Positions 24,186 through 34,957 are shown, counted from the first letter of the stretch. The stretch: 64,000 nt of DNA from Sepioteuthis lessoniana (GCA_963585895.1 OY757904.1:30885114-30949113), one strand, 5' to 3'. The notes: generated by a model not told the origin, from the sequence alone. A program made the numbers and translations.

Positions 24186-25064
24186 CGTCATCATCATGTC
24201 ATGCTGCCAGTATGGATCTCCCAGACCCTCTCTCGCCACCCGCCTCTATCGTACATCACCCCCAGAAGCTCTTCAAGTCTATATCCTGTATCGGCACAGA
24301 CATGTTGTATATAAGTTCTAGCTGGTCGTCCTACTTTTACTTGTCCATGTGAAGGGGTCCACAGGAGTATATCACTTATGAGTCTGTCATTATTTCTCTA
24401 GTAGTGTACCGCATGCCTGGTTCATCTAACTTGGATATTTTCGTGATGGGTGGTAAGTGGTCACACAGATGATGGTTTCTGGAGTGTTGCCTCCAGGATT
24501 TGTTCAATATTGCTCGCAGCATTCTTGAGTAATTGCCGTCAAGCTTTTTCTCCATAGGTTTAGTTAGCTTCCATGTAGTGTATTCATATATAAGTATCGT
24601 CCAGATCGCTGCTTGGAAAAAAACAGCGTTTAATTTTATCGGTCAAGTCTGACTTCCATGTGACTGATAGCCAATCAACAGCTGCCTCTGCCTTTGATAG
24701 TCGCGTATTGATGTCTGTCTCGTTTGATGAGGTACTGCATCGTAAGTTAGATGAATTTGTCCACAAGATTCAAAGGTCCACTCTTTCGTGTGGAGATGTT
24801 GCCTCTTTCATTAAAGCACATGTATTCCGTCTTGTTTGCGTTGGTGTGGAGGCCTATGCCAGCAGCTGCTTGTTCCAGACTATGTAGCAGGGATTCGTCT
24901 TTGGCGGGTATATTTTCTAGAAGTGATATGTCATCGACGTAGTCCGCATCCGTTATTGTTTTTGCTGTGTATCTTCTGCTTCTTTCCTTTTCCAGCTTGA
25001 AACCGTTTTATTTCATTAAATCAATAGACGTTCTAAGCAGGTAGTCACGGAGAGAATATACTGT
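24186..25064 (-). pseudogene. RTE reverse transcriptase and 3' end, older subfamily (minus)
   Basis: The minus strand reads from the KRSRRYTAKTITDADYVDDIS region (motif YVDD near 24930-24920) through NLRCSTSSNETDINTRLSKAEAAVDWLSVTWKSDLTDKIKR to a broken C-terminal region and a short (GAT)n tail at 24187-24199. There are several frameshifts. The residues differ from the young copies at many sites, so this is an older subfamily. It is truncated at 5' near 25064, where RLE sequence on the opposite strand begins. Confidence 0.9.
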
Positions 25065-25074
25065 CAGTATATAG

Positions 25075-25572
25075 GGAAAGAATTTTGTAAAGAAAAATGC
25101 ACCATGCTGATAAGGAAAAGGGGAAAGGATATATGACGGAAGGAATAAAACTACCAAATCAAGAAAAAATCAGAATGCTCGGAGAAAAGGAAACTTACAG
25201 ATTCTAGGAGACATTGGAAGCGGACACCATCAAACAAGCGGAGACGGAAAAAAAAGGAAAAAAGTGTATCTCAGGAGTACGAGAAAACTACTCGAAACCA
25301 AACATTATAGATAATACTCATCAAAGTGATAAACACCTGGGCGGACACCTGATAAGAAACTATGGACCATTATTGAAAGAGACGAGAGAAAAACAGAGAC
25401 GACTGGACCTGAGAACATGCCAGCTAATGACTATGCATCAAGCCTTACATACCAGAGATGACTAAGACAGATATATGAGTCAAGAAAAGAAGAAAGAAAA
25501 TCTCTCGTAAGCTTAAAAAATAGCGTCCATACAACGACTCGAAGTCTACAAAAAAAGCAAAGTCTAATTACG
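25075..25572 (+). pseudogene. RLE retrotransposon fragment (RT-to-linker part)
   Basis: Coding blocks match the minus-strand copy at 58.77-59.34 kb in order: ATG-rich start 'caccatgctgataagg', GIKLPNQEKIRMLGEKETYRF, LEADTIKQAETEKKGKK, then DLRTCQLMTMHQALHTRDD at about 25400-25465. One in-frame stop (25207) and a later stop cut the frame. The fragment has neither end of the element and lies between two minus-strand RTE copies. Confidence 0.8.
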
Positions 25573-25591
25573 GAGACCATCATCATCAACA

Positions 25592-26032
25592 TCATATCGT
25601 GCTGGCAGCACGGATATCCCTGATCCTCTCTCGCCACTCCTCCCTATCGTTCATCGCCCTAGGTAGGTCTTCAGGACAACATCCTGTATCCTCACATAGC
25701 TGCTGAATGTACGTTCGAGCTGGTCGTCCTGCTTTTGCGCGGCCGTGTGTGGGGATCCATAAGAGTACATCTCTTATGAGTTCATCTCTGCTTCTCCAGC
25801 AATGTCCTGCATGTCTGGTTCGCCTAACTTGAATAGTTTTCGTGATAGGGGGCAGGTGGCCGTACAGTTGGTGTCTTGTGGGGTGTTGCTGCCAGGACTT
25901 GTTCAGGATTGCACGCAGCATTCTTGTGTAATTGCAATCTAGTTTCTTCTCCAGCCGTTTTGTTAGCGTCCATGTAGTGCATCCATATAGCAGTATCGAC
26001 GTGACCGCTGCCTCGAAGAAACTGCGTTTCAT
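25592..26032 (-). pseudogene. RTE C-terminal region (146 residues)
   Basis: It is in the same phase as the reverse transcriptase and continues past the TGA through KLVDKFTYLGSSVES. Blocks: TSILLYGCTTWTLTKRLEKKL, then NKSWQQHPTRHQLYGHLPPI, then HGRAKAGRPARTYIQQLCEDTGCC. The natural stop is TAG/TGA just before the (GAT)n tail. The start at 26032 is only the first Met after the nonsense codon. This region occurs in all RTE fragments in the window. Its function in the family is not established. Confidence 0.92.
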
Positions 26033-26176
26033 ATTATCGGTTAGGTCAGATTTCCATATAGTCGATAGCCTATTGATAGCTGTCCATGCTTTCGTTAACC
26101 TCGTTTCGATGTCCTTTTCGGTTGATTCGACGCTGCTTCCTAGGTACGTGAATTTGTCTACTAGTTTAAGAGGGGT

Positions 26177-27799
26177 TCATTTTAGAGTGGAGATGTCCCC
26201 CGTTTGGTTATAGCACATATATTCCGTTTTGTGTGCATTAACATGGAGGCCTATGCTTGCTGCTGCTCGTTCCAAACTATGCAGAAGTGTTTCGGCTTGG
26301 TCAGGTGTATTTGCCAGTATCGCTATGTCATCGGCGTAGTCGGCGTCGGTAATTGTTTTTGCGGGGTATCTTCTGCTTCTTTTCTTCGTCAGTTCGAAGC
26401 CATTCTCTTTGATTTTGTCAATCGATGTTCTAAGTACGTAGTCTAGACAAATGATAAAGAGATACGGAGCCAGCGTGTCCCCTTGTAGTACTCCTGCTAC
26501 AATGTCGAAGTATTCTGTGTCTCCATCTGGTGATCGTACTTTTACTTTAGTGTTTCTATAGAGAATCGTTATTGCCGCTACGGTTTCTTTTGGTATGCCG
26601 TACGCTAGTAGGATTTGTTCCATCTTTCCTCTGTGAATGGTGTCGAAAGCCTTGGTAAAGTCGACAAATATTAATGTCACTTGTAGGTTCTTTGCCCGTA
26701 CACCTTCAAGGATTCTGCGGATAGTTAATATTTGTGAGGTCGTAGATCTATTTCTTCGGAAGCCATTTTGGTTTTTTCTAAGTATGTTGTCGATTTTGGG
26801 TTCTATTCGGTTTCGTAGTAGGGCATTGTAGATTTTGGCAGCTATGGATGTAAGTGTTATGCCTCGGTAGTTTTTGGCTAATCCGAGGTCCCCCTTTTTA
26901 GGGAAGGGGAGTATGCATCCCTTCGTCCATCTATCTATCGGATTTTGATTGTATACTGCGTTACAGTGTCGGAGCAGTATGTCGTCGAATTGTCTGGTCT
27001 TCCATACTTCCGGGGGAATTTCGTCCAGCCCTGCAGCTTTCCTATTTTTAATTTTTCTGAAAACCGAGTCGAGTTCTTCTTGTGTGAACGGTCCAAGTTT
27101 AATGTCTAATTGTTTGCTAATTATTCTGGTGATTGGTTCATGCGTTATTTTTGGTGGGTTTCCAAGTAAGTTTTCGAAGTGCTGTTTCCACAGTTTTATT
27201 CTTTCTTGTTGGTTTGCTGCTTTAAGTTTTGCTTTGGCTGTGTTCTTTCTTCTGCTCACTTCGTTTATTGTTTGCCAGGCAATTCTAGATTGTCTATCTT
27301 CCACCGAGTCTCTAATCTTATCTATCTGATTTTGAATGTATTCTGTCTGTTCCTTTATATATATGCCTGCTAATTGATATTGTGCTGTTTTTAGTTTTAA
27401 GGCATTTGTGTTTGTTGGGTTTTTTCGATAGTTTTTGGAGGCTGTTTTCACTAGTGCACGTTTTTCTCTCACCGCTAAAATTTCCCATGGGACTCTATAT
27501 TTAGTTTTACTTTTTGTTGGAATGTATTTTGCTGCTGCCTCAAGGTGTGCATTGACGAAATTTTCGTATTCGTCGTTTGGTGTACTTTTTTCCGTCTTTT
27601 CTTGTAGTGTTTCGAATCTGTTTCTTAATTCTAATACGTATTTATCTCTTACATCTTTGTTGTTTAATAGGGCCCAGTTATAGTGTTTGGTGGTCGCTGT
27701 TCGTTTGTCGTTTTTTCGTAGGCTTAACCTTTTTTTCGCTGTGACTATTCGGTGATCGGTGGACACGCCCTCAAAAGAGGAGTATGCCTCGCAATTCAA
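26177..27799 (-). pseudogene. RTE reverse transcriptase (540 residues)
   Basis: The frame is the same as that of the endonuclease part, so the TAA at 27922 is a nonsense mutation, not a domain border. Order: STDHRIV (end of endonuclease) at about residue 14; a charged linker; FTQEELDSVFRKIKNRKAAGLDEIPPE (RT motif 0/1); KKGDLGLAKNYRGI; FVDFTKAFD (motif A); LQGDTLAPYLF (motif B); YADD (26338-26327, motif C). It ends at TGA 26179-26177, where the plus-strand copy at 6.5-8.4 kb has GGA (Gly). All catalytic residues are intact. Confidence 0.95.
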
Positions 27800-27919
27800 T
27801 GCACTATTCTTCCATTTCTTGTTTATAAGGACGTAGTCTATCTGAGCTTTAGTATTGTTTGCGTACGTGTATGTCCATAGTTTGCCCTCTCTTTTTTGGT
27901 AGTTTGTATTGAGGCATGC

Positions 27920-28620
27920 TTACCTATTTTCTATCATGAAATCTGTTAGATGTTGTCCATTTCTATTTGACGTGTTGTGGAGGCTGTATTTGTTGTTTCC
28001 GTTTTTCCCGATTTGTGCATTCATGTCTCCGCCAATGACTAACATGTTGTGTTTCGGGATGCTACACACTAATGAGGATAACTCATCGTAGAAGGTGACT
28101 ATTTCATTTTCCTCACTAACATTGGTGGGGCTGTAGCATGAGACGATTGTTGCTCTGGGGTTTCCGTTAAATGTAGCTGCCATCATTCTAGTTTGTATTT
28201 TCTCAACGCTATTAAGCGTTTTTAGTGCTCTAGGTCCTATAAGCAATCCTACCCCTCCTACTGCGGCGTTGACAGAGTTTTTCCATGCGGATACAGTGGC
28301 GAGCGACCATCCATTGCCAGTTTCGTAATATTTGATATCTTCTGTGTGCGTGTATCTGTGTTCTTGTATGCATATTATGTCTATTTTATGTTCTTCGGCC
28401 GATGCGATTAGCTCTGGGAGTTGTCCTATTCTATTTAAGGTTCTTACGTTAAATGTGGCTATTTGTAGTGTTTGTTTGCATTTTAGTAGTTTTGATTGTT
28501 TGAGCTCTGTAGCTGATTTTTCGAACACCGAGGCCAGGGCTCCAACCTCAGCAGGACGCGCCCCTTTTTTACCCGCGCGAAGAGCGATGCAGTTTGTGTA
28601 AGTGGTTTGAGTGTGGTCAT
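27920..28620 (-). pseudogene. RTE endonuclease domain (N-terminal part)
   Basis: Expected role: nick the chromosomal target to prime reverse transcription. Motifs on the minus strand: IATFNVRTLNR near the start, IICIQEHR with the metal-binding Glu, CYSPTN, and GDMNAQIG. The final STDHR of the fold lies past the stop, at about 27750. The annotated open frame starts at a GTG (28528). The natural start is probably the ATG at 28620 in another phase: MTTLKPLTQTASLFARVKKG joins in-frame to ARPAEVGALASVFEK after a one-base change in the C/T run at 28562-28570. A TAA at 27922-27920 ends the frame after MIENR. Confidence 0.9.
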
Positions 28621-28840
28621 GGTTATCTTTCGATGGCTGTTTTATTCTCTTCTATAGAAGCCACTCTTATAGAGGAGCAGCAGTAGTTCCCCGATCGAAC
28701 TGGCGATCCTGAGCAAAAAGTCGTCAAACTCACGTCCAGGACCCATTTGGGTATTGAGTTTGGTCGTCCATTGGTTTATTCAAATACCTTTACGTACATC
28801 ATGCTGCTTCCCATGTGTACATAATAAATAAAAAAAAAGG

Positions 28841-29190
28841 TGGGGGTGGAATTTGTTTTAAGTTTTAACTTAGTTAAAGTCCAACATTAAGTTACTTTCT
28901 TATGACTTTCACTAGAACTGACTTATACTTTTTTGCTGTATTGGGACTTTTCCTGGGTTTTTCATTTTTTTTTTTCTTCCTACAGTTGGGGACCTAGCAG
29001 GCTTCAGGAATTATAGAGCTTTTTTTTTTTTTTTCCTCTTAGGGGGGGGTGTGGTAGCTTTAGGCGTTCTAGTCTTTTTCTTCTAAACTACTGTTAGGGC
29101 TTTCTTTACGAATTTTTAAAAGCCGAAGACGGAGACCATAAACAACACAAACATGACAAGAACAGAAATAAAAAAGGTAAAAAAGGAACA
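28841..29190. other. Unassigned stretch with homopolymer runs
   Basis: Long T runs near 28966 and 29021 and a G run at 29043. On the minus strand a Lys/Pro-rich piece may be retroelement debris, but I cannot place it. Confidence 0.4.
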
Positions 29191-29194
29191 AAAA

Positions 29195-29990
29195 CAACTT
29201 TTTGGATATTTATAGCGACAAACCAGCGAAATATCGCACAAGAAGACTTGGACATAGCTCAGAAACTTAAGAGAGAAACTGAATCTGTGCTTATTGCAGC
29301 ACAAAACAACGTCATCAGAACCAACTACATAAAAGGAAAAAATAGATAAGACGCAACAAAATAGCAAATGTAGGTTATATCATGATAGAAACGAAATGAT
29401 CAATCACATAATAAGCTAATACCGCAAACTGAAGCAAAATGAGAATGAGACTAGACACAACTGGGTGGGGAAGCTGATCCACAAGGAAATGTCCGATAAA
29501 TTTTGATTTGACCATATGAACATTGGTATATGCACATCCCGGAATCTTTCCAAGAGAATGAGACACACAAAGTCCACTAGGGTTTGAAGATACAAACGGA
29601 TCACCTAATCTTGATCAGACGACTAGATCTAGCAATAGTCAAAAATAAAAAATAAAAAAGAACCTGCCGAATAGTGAACTTTGCCTTCGTTGCAGACTAC
29701 ATGCTAAAACTAAAAAATAACGAAACAATAGATAAATACCGGAACGTTGTTATAGAACTAAAAATACCTTGAAGGTGATGGTGACACTGATTGTAATAGT
29801 TGCACTTGAAATAATCCCTAACGGATTCGTATAGGGACTGGAAGACTTGGAAATAAGAGGAGTTGGAGGCCATCTAGATTGCAGGATGATTAAAATCAGC
29901 CAGAATAGTAAGAGCCGGAAGACTTGAAGAAACTTCCTGTCATTCAAACACCAAGAAAAATCATTGAGATTCCACCGCTCTGAAAAACTT
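29195..29990 (+). pseudogene. RLE 3' fragment C1, heavily mutated
   Basis: Blocks follow the order of the next copy: KRETESVLIAAQNNVIRTNYIKG, CRLYHDRNEMINHII, NWVGKLIHKEMSDKF, FDHMNIGIC, then debris of the PD-endonuclease and the 3' end at about 29985. The zinc finger has lost its second Cys (CRLY). Many stops. It is the outermost of four head-to-tail fragments. Confidence 0.82.
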
Positions 29991-30019
29991 ACATATGAAT
30001 ATGATGATGATAATACTAA

Positions 30020-30872
30020 TAATAATAAGGAAACAAAAATGGGAAGGAAAACAACTCAATGGCTGCTTTAAGCGTCTAATAAACAGCATCTCGCACCAGA
30101 AAACCTTGACCTGGTTAAGAAAAGGAAACCTTAAGAGAGAAACGGAATCCCTCCTAATAGCAGCACAGGACAACGCCATAAGAACCAATCATATCAAAGC
30201 AAGAATAGATAAGACGCAACAAAACAGTAAATGTAGGCTATGCGGTGACAGAGACGAAACGATCAATCACATTATAAGCGAATGCAGCAAATTAGCACAG
30301 AAGGAGTAGAAGGCGAGACACGACTGGGTCGGCAAGGTAATCCACTGGGAAATGTGCAGGAAATTTCAATTCGACCATACAAGCAAATGGTATATGCACA
30401 ACCCGGCGCCTGTCCTACAAAATGACTCGCATAAACTCCTATGGGACTTTAATATACAAACGGATCACCTAATCCCGGCCAGAAGACCAGACCTCATAAT
30501 AATCAACAAAAGAAAGATAAACTGCAAAATTGTTGACTTTGCTGTCCCAGCGGACCACAGAATAAATCTGAAGGAAAGTGAAAAGATGGATAAGTACCTC
30601 GACCTTGCTAGAGAATTGAAAAAAACTGTGGAACATGAAAGTAACGATTGTGCCAATTGTGATTGGTGCGTTAGGAACAGTAACTAAAGGATTATTAAAT
30701 AGCCTGGAGGACTTGGAAGTTAGCGGACGGGTAGAGACTATCCAAACGACAGCATTGCTGAGGACGGCCAGAATACTGAGACAAGTCCTGGAGACTTGAG
30801 GAGACTTGCTGTCACTCAAACTCCAGTGAAAAACCATCAGCTAATACTGATGTGAAAAAATCTAGAGGAGTA

Positions 30873-30916
<44 letters not shown>
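30020..30916 (+). pseudogene. RLE 3' fragment C2: zinc finger and restriction-like endonuclease
   Basis: The best copy of this domain. The frame at 29995-30309 has KCRLCGDRDETINHIISEC (C-X2-C-X8-H-X4-C, 30229-30285). TAG at 30307 replaces a Tyr codon, and the same phase goes on at 30352-30687: HNPAPVLQND, ARRPDLIIINK (PD motif) and CKIVDFAVPADHR, the PD-(D/E) core of the endonuclease that nicks the target in R2/R4-type elements. An extra A near 30622 shifts the frame; in the shifted phase the text continues as VIGALGTVTKGLLNSLEDLE and ends VLET near 30798. The 3' end has hairpin 30835-30852 and (AAT)n 30874-30916. Confidence 0.88.
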
Positions 30917-30917
<1 letters not shown>

Positions 30918-31140
30918 CTCTGGGATTTCGAGATACAAACAGATAACTTAATCAAATCAGACGACGAGACCTAGTATTAGCCAACGAAAAAAGAGATGGA
31001 AAGACCCGCTGAATAGCGGAATTTGCCGTCCTGGCAGAACCACAAAGTAAAATTGAAAGAAAGAGAAAAGAGAGATAAATAAGTACCTAGACCTTGCTAG
31101 ACAACTAAAAAAAACACTATGGAACATGAAAGAAACAACT
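30917..31140 (+). pseudogene. RLE fragment C3
   Basis: It begins right after the (AAT)n tail of C2 with 'ctctgggatttcgagatac', the WDFEIQTD block before the PD motif, and continues to the NMKETT block, with stops and a changed endonuclease core (AEFAVLAEPQ). Its own 3' end is missing and it passes directly into the next fragment. Confidence 0.75.
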
Positions 31141-31560
31141 GTATGGATATTTCAGGCGACAAACTAGTGAGATTCTTTATTAGATGATATGGATTTACAT
31201 TAAAGAAAGACACCTTAAAAGCGAAAGTGAATCTCTTTGAACAGCAGTACAAAACAACGTGATTTGAACCAATTGCAGTAAAAATCGATGATACGCAACA
31301 GAATAACAGATGTAAGTTATGTTGAGAAAGATATTAAACGTTTATTCACATAGCAAGCAAATGCTGTAAACCAGCACGAAATGAGTGCAAAATCAGTTAA
31401 CATTGAGAGGGAAAATTATCTACTGGGAATTGGGTGAGAGATTCAAATTTGACCATATTACCGAATATACGCACAAATCATAATCCACCCTAGAGAATGA
31501 GACGCATAAAATTCTCTGGGATTTTGAGATTCAAACGGATCACCAACCCGTGGCCGCAAG
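31141..31560 (+). pseudogene. RLE fragment C4
   Basis: It restarts upstream in the element: GYFRRQTSEILY, then KESES-like blocks, CKLC-like finger debris, WELGERFKFDHI, and ends in the FEIQTDHQP block before the PD motif. It is decayed and truncated at both ends, and a family C SINE follows. Confidence 0.75.
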
Positions 31561-31562
31561 AC

Positions 31563-31805
31563 CTTAGTCGAGGGCGATCGGAAGGCTCACTTTTCATTAG
31601 CAACAATATTGAATTGTAGGGGGAGGGTGCTACTCATTCCCCTAGATTGCTCCACGTACCCTTGATCAATAGCTTATAAGGATGAGTGTTAAGCAGGGTG
31701 CATCTCGTACCATATTTTAATCTTTGGTATGACTCGACCTTAGATTGAACCCCGGTCTACAAGGCCATTGGTGAACACTCAAACTAATATACCAATGCAC
31801 CGGTG
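31563..31805 (-). repeat. SINE family C, tRNA-headed (minus copy)
   Basis: Read on the minus strand, the head at the high end has an A-box-like ggtatattagtttgagtg and a B-box gggttcaatc-type block, then 'ggtcgagtcataccaaag', the middle cttataaggat-type block, and the end cctccgatcgccct-like. Its mates are at 35.1, 43.8 and 51.6 kb. Confidence 0.88.
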
Positions 31806-32398
31806 CCAATCCAGTCATAGATTTTTAAAAAATGAACGCTGTTTAAATGATTGAACGTTTATATGATCTGTCTTTATTTGTATATATTTTTCTCCTTCTA
31901 TTTATTTGAAAACACCAATCGTTTTTCTTTCAACACTTTTTTTTTCACAATCTTTAAGTCCTGATGAAGATCAAATAAAAACGAAACAATTAAACGTTTG
32001 CTTTCAATGATAGATAGATAGATATGAAATAAATTTTAATATCTTACTGAGAGTGCGTGGATTTTTGTTTCTGGTTCACTCGTAGAATTATGACCTTTGA
32101 ACATCAATCAGTTTATTTATTTGATGAGAGGTTTTTTTTTCTAATAATCTCTGTTCTTTAACTCCTAATTACCGTATGTATTTTAGAAATGGATACTGAA
32201 ATTAACATGAAAGAAATATTTCTGAAAAAGGTGTAGAAGATAAAAACCACATGTAAAAAAAATGTATTCTTTTTTGTTCTCACAGTTAAATATACTGAAT
32301 ATTTATTTCATTCTGGTTAGAGAATGTAACTTAGAATAATATCAAGTGCATGGATTTTAATTAAAATGAACTAATAATTCACCTTTGATGAAAATACT
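31806..32398. other. Unassigned AT-rich stretch
   Basis: It includes a short (GATA)n run near 32009-32025 and nothing else that I recognise. Confidence 0.5.
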
Positions 32399-32400
32399 AT

Positions 32401-32490
32401 ATTGCCTAAGGTGATGAACGATAGGGAAAAGTGTCGAGAGAGGGTCAGGGATATCCGTGCTAGCAGCACAACATGATGATGATGATGATA
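32401..32490 (+). repeat. RTE extreme 3' end with (GAT)n
   Basis: About 70 bp of the RTE end (gtgatgaacgataggga ... gatatccgtgctagcagcac) followed by (GAT)n. This is a very short 5'-truncated insertion. Confidence 0.92.
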
Positions 32491-32499
32491 TCTTAAAAT

Positions 32500-33040
32500 T
32501 ATTTTCTTTTTAAGCAAACCTAGAAAATTATAACTGCCAACGAATATCACTGAAGATCGTCTATGACTGTCAGAATTACTGGAAACATTAATTTTCGAAC
32601 TCTGGACATTTCTTAAAACGTTTTAACATTAATCTTCATTATAGAAGGATGCCAACAGCACAGGTCCCCTTGATACCCTCCCATGATCTGACCCTATCAG
32701 CTATCACACTGCGAATGTCCTCAACATGGAACCAGTCAACACAGAACTGATGAGAGAATTTTTTCTTTGTTTTGCTGGTCGGCCAAATTTGGTTGTCCAT
32801 GTTTTGAAATCTAAATGAGAATGCCGCGTATGAGTTCGTTTTTTTCTTTTCTAATACCAACCAGCATGTATTGTTTGTCTTACATAGATGGTTTGTAAGA
32901 TGAAAGTTAAGTGTCGTTACAGTTTATGCTTTGTAGAAGGCTGCTTCCAGGAAGTCTGCACAACGAGAAGAATGTTGAATTTTTTTCAATATCTGCACAT
33001 TCGAAATTAATTATTGATTTATGTGTTTCTAACATTAACT
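32500..33040. other. Unassigned stretch with one minus frame
   Basis: The minus frame at 32860-32639 (73 residues) contains WFHVEDIRSVIADRVRSWEG. I do not recognise a family. It may be debris of another non-LTR element, since FLEAAF upstream resembles the RTE FFEAAV block only weakly. Confidence 0.35.
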
Positions 33041-33042
33041 CC

Positions 33043-33302
33043 ACCAAGTGTGTCTTGAGGGTGTCCTCGTGGTGTTATTGTTAAAGCGATGGACTGTGGA
33101 ATCTTAGAAGCGAGTTCGTTCTCCAGTAACACTATTTCGTTCACTTTCGGGCAAATACCCATGGGAAACGTATGAACACCCTTATCCTCGCAGATATGGG
33201 TTAAATAGTACCACTACAGTTCTTCTTGGAGAATGGCTTGGGCATTAGATAACCTACAAAGGTTGATATGCCATTAAACAAAGAAACCAAACCAAGTGTG
33301 TC
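33043..33302 (+). mobile_element. SINE family A, full length with 12-bp target duplication
   Basis: The reference copy: body 33055-33290 (236 bp) between the identical accaagtgtgtc at 33043-33054 and 33291-33302. It starts with the tRNA-like head gtgtcctcgtggtgttattg, then gcgatggactgtggaatc and a B-box-like block. The body has cactttcgggcaaatacc and gggttaaatagtaccacta, and the tail ends gatatgccattaaacaaag. Transcription from the internal A/B boxes by RNA polymerase III is the rule for such elements. Confidence 0.93.
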
Positions 33303-33915
33303 ATGTCAGTTTTTATTCATTTAATTTATGATTCTTGGAAGAATTAATGGAGTGACAATAAAGGACCGAGATATGTTTTCAACGGCTAAAACTATCAACT
33401 GAGGTCATAGAATTATTTGAGAAATTTATAGGAAATATTTTATTCAGTTTTGGTATTTGCATAAAGGTAAATATGCGAGGAAGATTCAAAAATATATTTT
33501 GTAGTCAATCATTTTCTCTTTAATTTTAGTTCAAAGATGAAAAGAAGACGAAAAAGAAAATAAATTAATGATACTTGTAAAATAATAATAGAGATAGAAT
33601 GAAGGCGTCATTATTTTATGAAGCAATTAGAAACATTTTCATTTATTTCACTCTTTCAATGTTTGTAGGATTTTTTTTTTTTCAGATTTCAATTATATCA
33701 GTTTGTAGTTACGTCACTTCCTTCTTTGGAAACATACTTTCCACCGTTTCAGCTATTATTCCATGAACATGTAAAAATTTTGATTTCATTTTGTCAAACA
33801 CCTTAAGCTGCTGAAACTGACTTATAGAAATTTAATCTACAACTGAGGATGTCCGACTTTCTTTGGCGCTCAGATATTTTCGAATCAAACAGGGACGCGG
33901 TGATAGTACACATGA
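33303..33915. other. Unassigned AT-rich stretch
   Basis: No recognisable feature. Confidence 0.5.
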
Positions 33916-33917
33916 TG

Positions 33918-34135
33918 TTCATGATCATCATGTCACGCAGCTAGCATGGATTTCCCAACCTCTTTCCCTCCATCCTTCCCTATCATCCATCGTTCCTGGG
34001 AGTTTTCCATATTACATCTGGTGTCCGCACAGAGCTGGTGAAGATAAGTACTTCGTAGTCGACCAACGTTGGCACATCCATATGTAGGGGTCCATATGAG
34101 TTTGTCCTTGCTCTTCCATTTCAATCATACATCTT
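33918..34135 (-). pseudogene. RTE 3' fragment, older subfamily (minus)
   Basis: The minus frame at 34124-33933 reads LIWTPTYGCANVGRLRSTYLHQLCADT, aligned with the HGRAKAGRPARTYIQQLCED block, then MIGKDGGKEVGKSMLAA at the end. The tail is a degraded (GAT)n near 33918-33937. Divergence is high. Confidence 0.85.
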
Positions 34136-34420
34136 AGATGCATCAGGGAGGTCTTCAGTGATGCGCTGTCTTCATTGCCGATTTCGGGTTATTTCTGCAT
34201 CATATCAGCTCCGACAGTAACCCCGGCTTGACTCTGAAAGAGCCAAGCCGCCTCCGTGATCGCGACGTAAATAATTCATTCTCTCACTTAAATCAATTTG
34301 ATTGCATCACATTAACAAAATTATTAGTTCGTTGTGCTACTTTTACCGCGACCACGTTAACACTCATGCACATTTTGATTATTAGATAAATATCTTACCG
34401 AACTTGAATTCTCTATCTCA

Positions 34421-34423
<3 letters not shown>
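34136..34423. other. Unassigned stretch
   Basis: No feature seen. Confidence 0.45.
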
Positions 34424-34465
<42 letters not shown>

Positions 34466-34921
34466 AAAATAGAATAAAAAAGTAATCCAAAAGTTATGAA
34501 TTTATTATAAAGGATAGTGGACATGAAAATTTTTCAGTTTTAAAAAACTTTCTTCAAGGCTATAAGATGGTAAAACAAGTGTTGAGAGAACAAGGATGAA
34601 TGTTTTAATGAAATACAAAATCTGAGGAAAATAGAAATATATATACAAAGAAAGATAATAAAACTGTTAAATCATTCAATGTTCACTTTTGAAAAACACT
34701 CTCGTGATATGCCTTGTATCTCCATGAAGTTTCATACATATGAACATAATTGCCTCACAATTCTGAGTTTCGTGTGGCCGGTGAGGTTCAATCGATACAT
34801 CTAAAGTTCACTGTATTCATTTGAATTCGTGTATACCAATGCAATTTCAAGTGACTTATTTATCAACATGTTAACAAAAATCGAGACTCAATATGGTAAA
34901 TATATATATATATATATATAT

Positions 34922-34956
<35 letters not shown>

Positions 34957-34957
34957 T
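34424..34957. repeat. TA arrays and (TAGA)n flanking unassigned DNA
   Basis: TA repeats at 34424-34462 and 34899-34923, the second followed by (TAGA)n to 34957. The 34463-34898 interval shows no gene. Confidence 0.85.

Larger units (their letters stand above)
25574..28840 (-). mobile_element. RTE non-LTR retrotransposon, nearly complete (minus)
   Basis: This is the longest RTE copy here. On the minus strand a leader of about 0.2 kb precedes an ATG at 28620. One long frame covers an apurinic-type endonuclease, reverse transcriptase and C-terminal region, and the element ends in an imperfect (GAT)n tail at 25578-25595. The 5' boundary is not certain; the estimate of 28.75-28.84 kb rests on the loss of similarity to element-like sequence. 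Only three lesions are visible over some 3 kb (one frameshift and two nonsense codons), so the copy is young. Confidence 0.92.

Noticed and set aside
26949..27329. Plus-strand frames inside the RTE element (also 6600-7024 and 7515-7757 on the minus strand of the other copy)
   Set aside because: They are antisense shadows of the reverse transcriptase frame, present in both RTE copies because the copies are similar.
33055..33130. tRNA gene
   Set aside because: A and B boxes are present, but the segment continues into the SINE body, has target duplications and does not fold into a full cloverleaf; the same holds for the other SINE heads.
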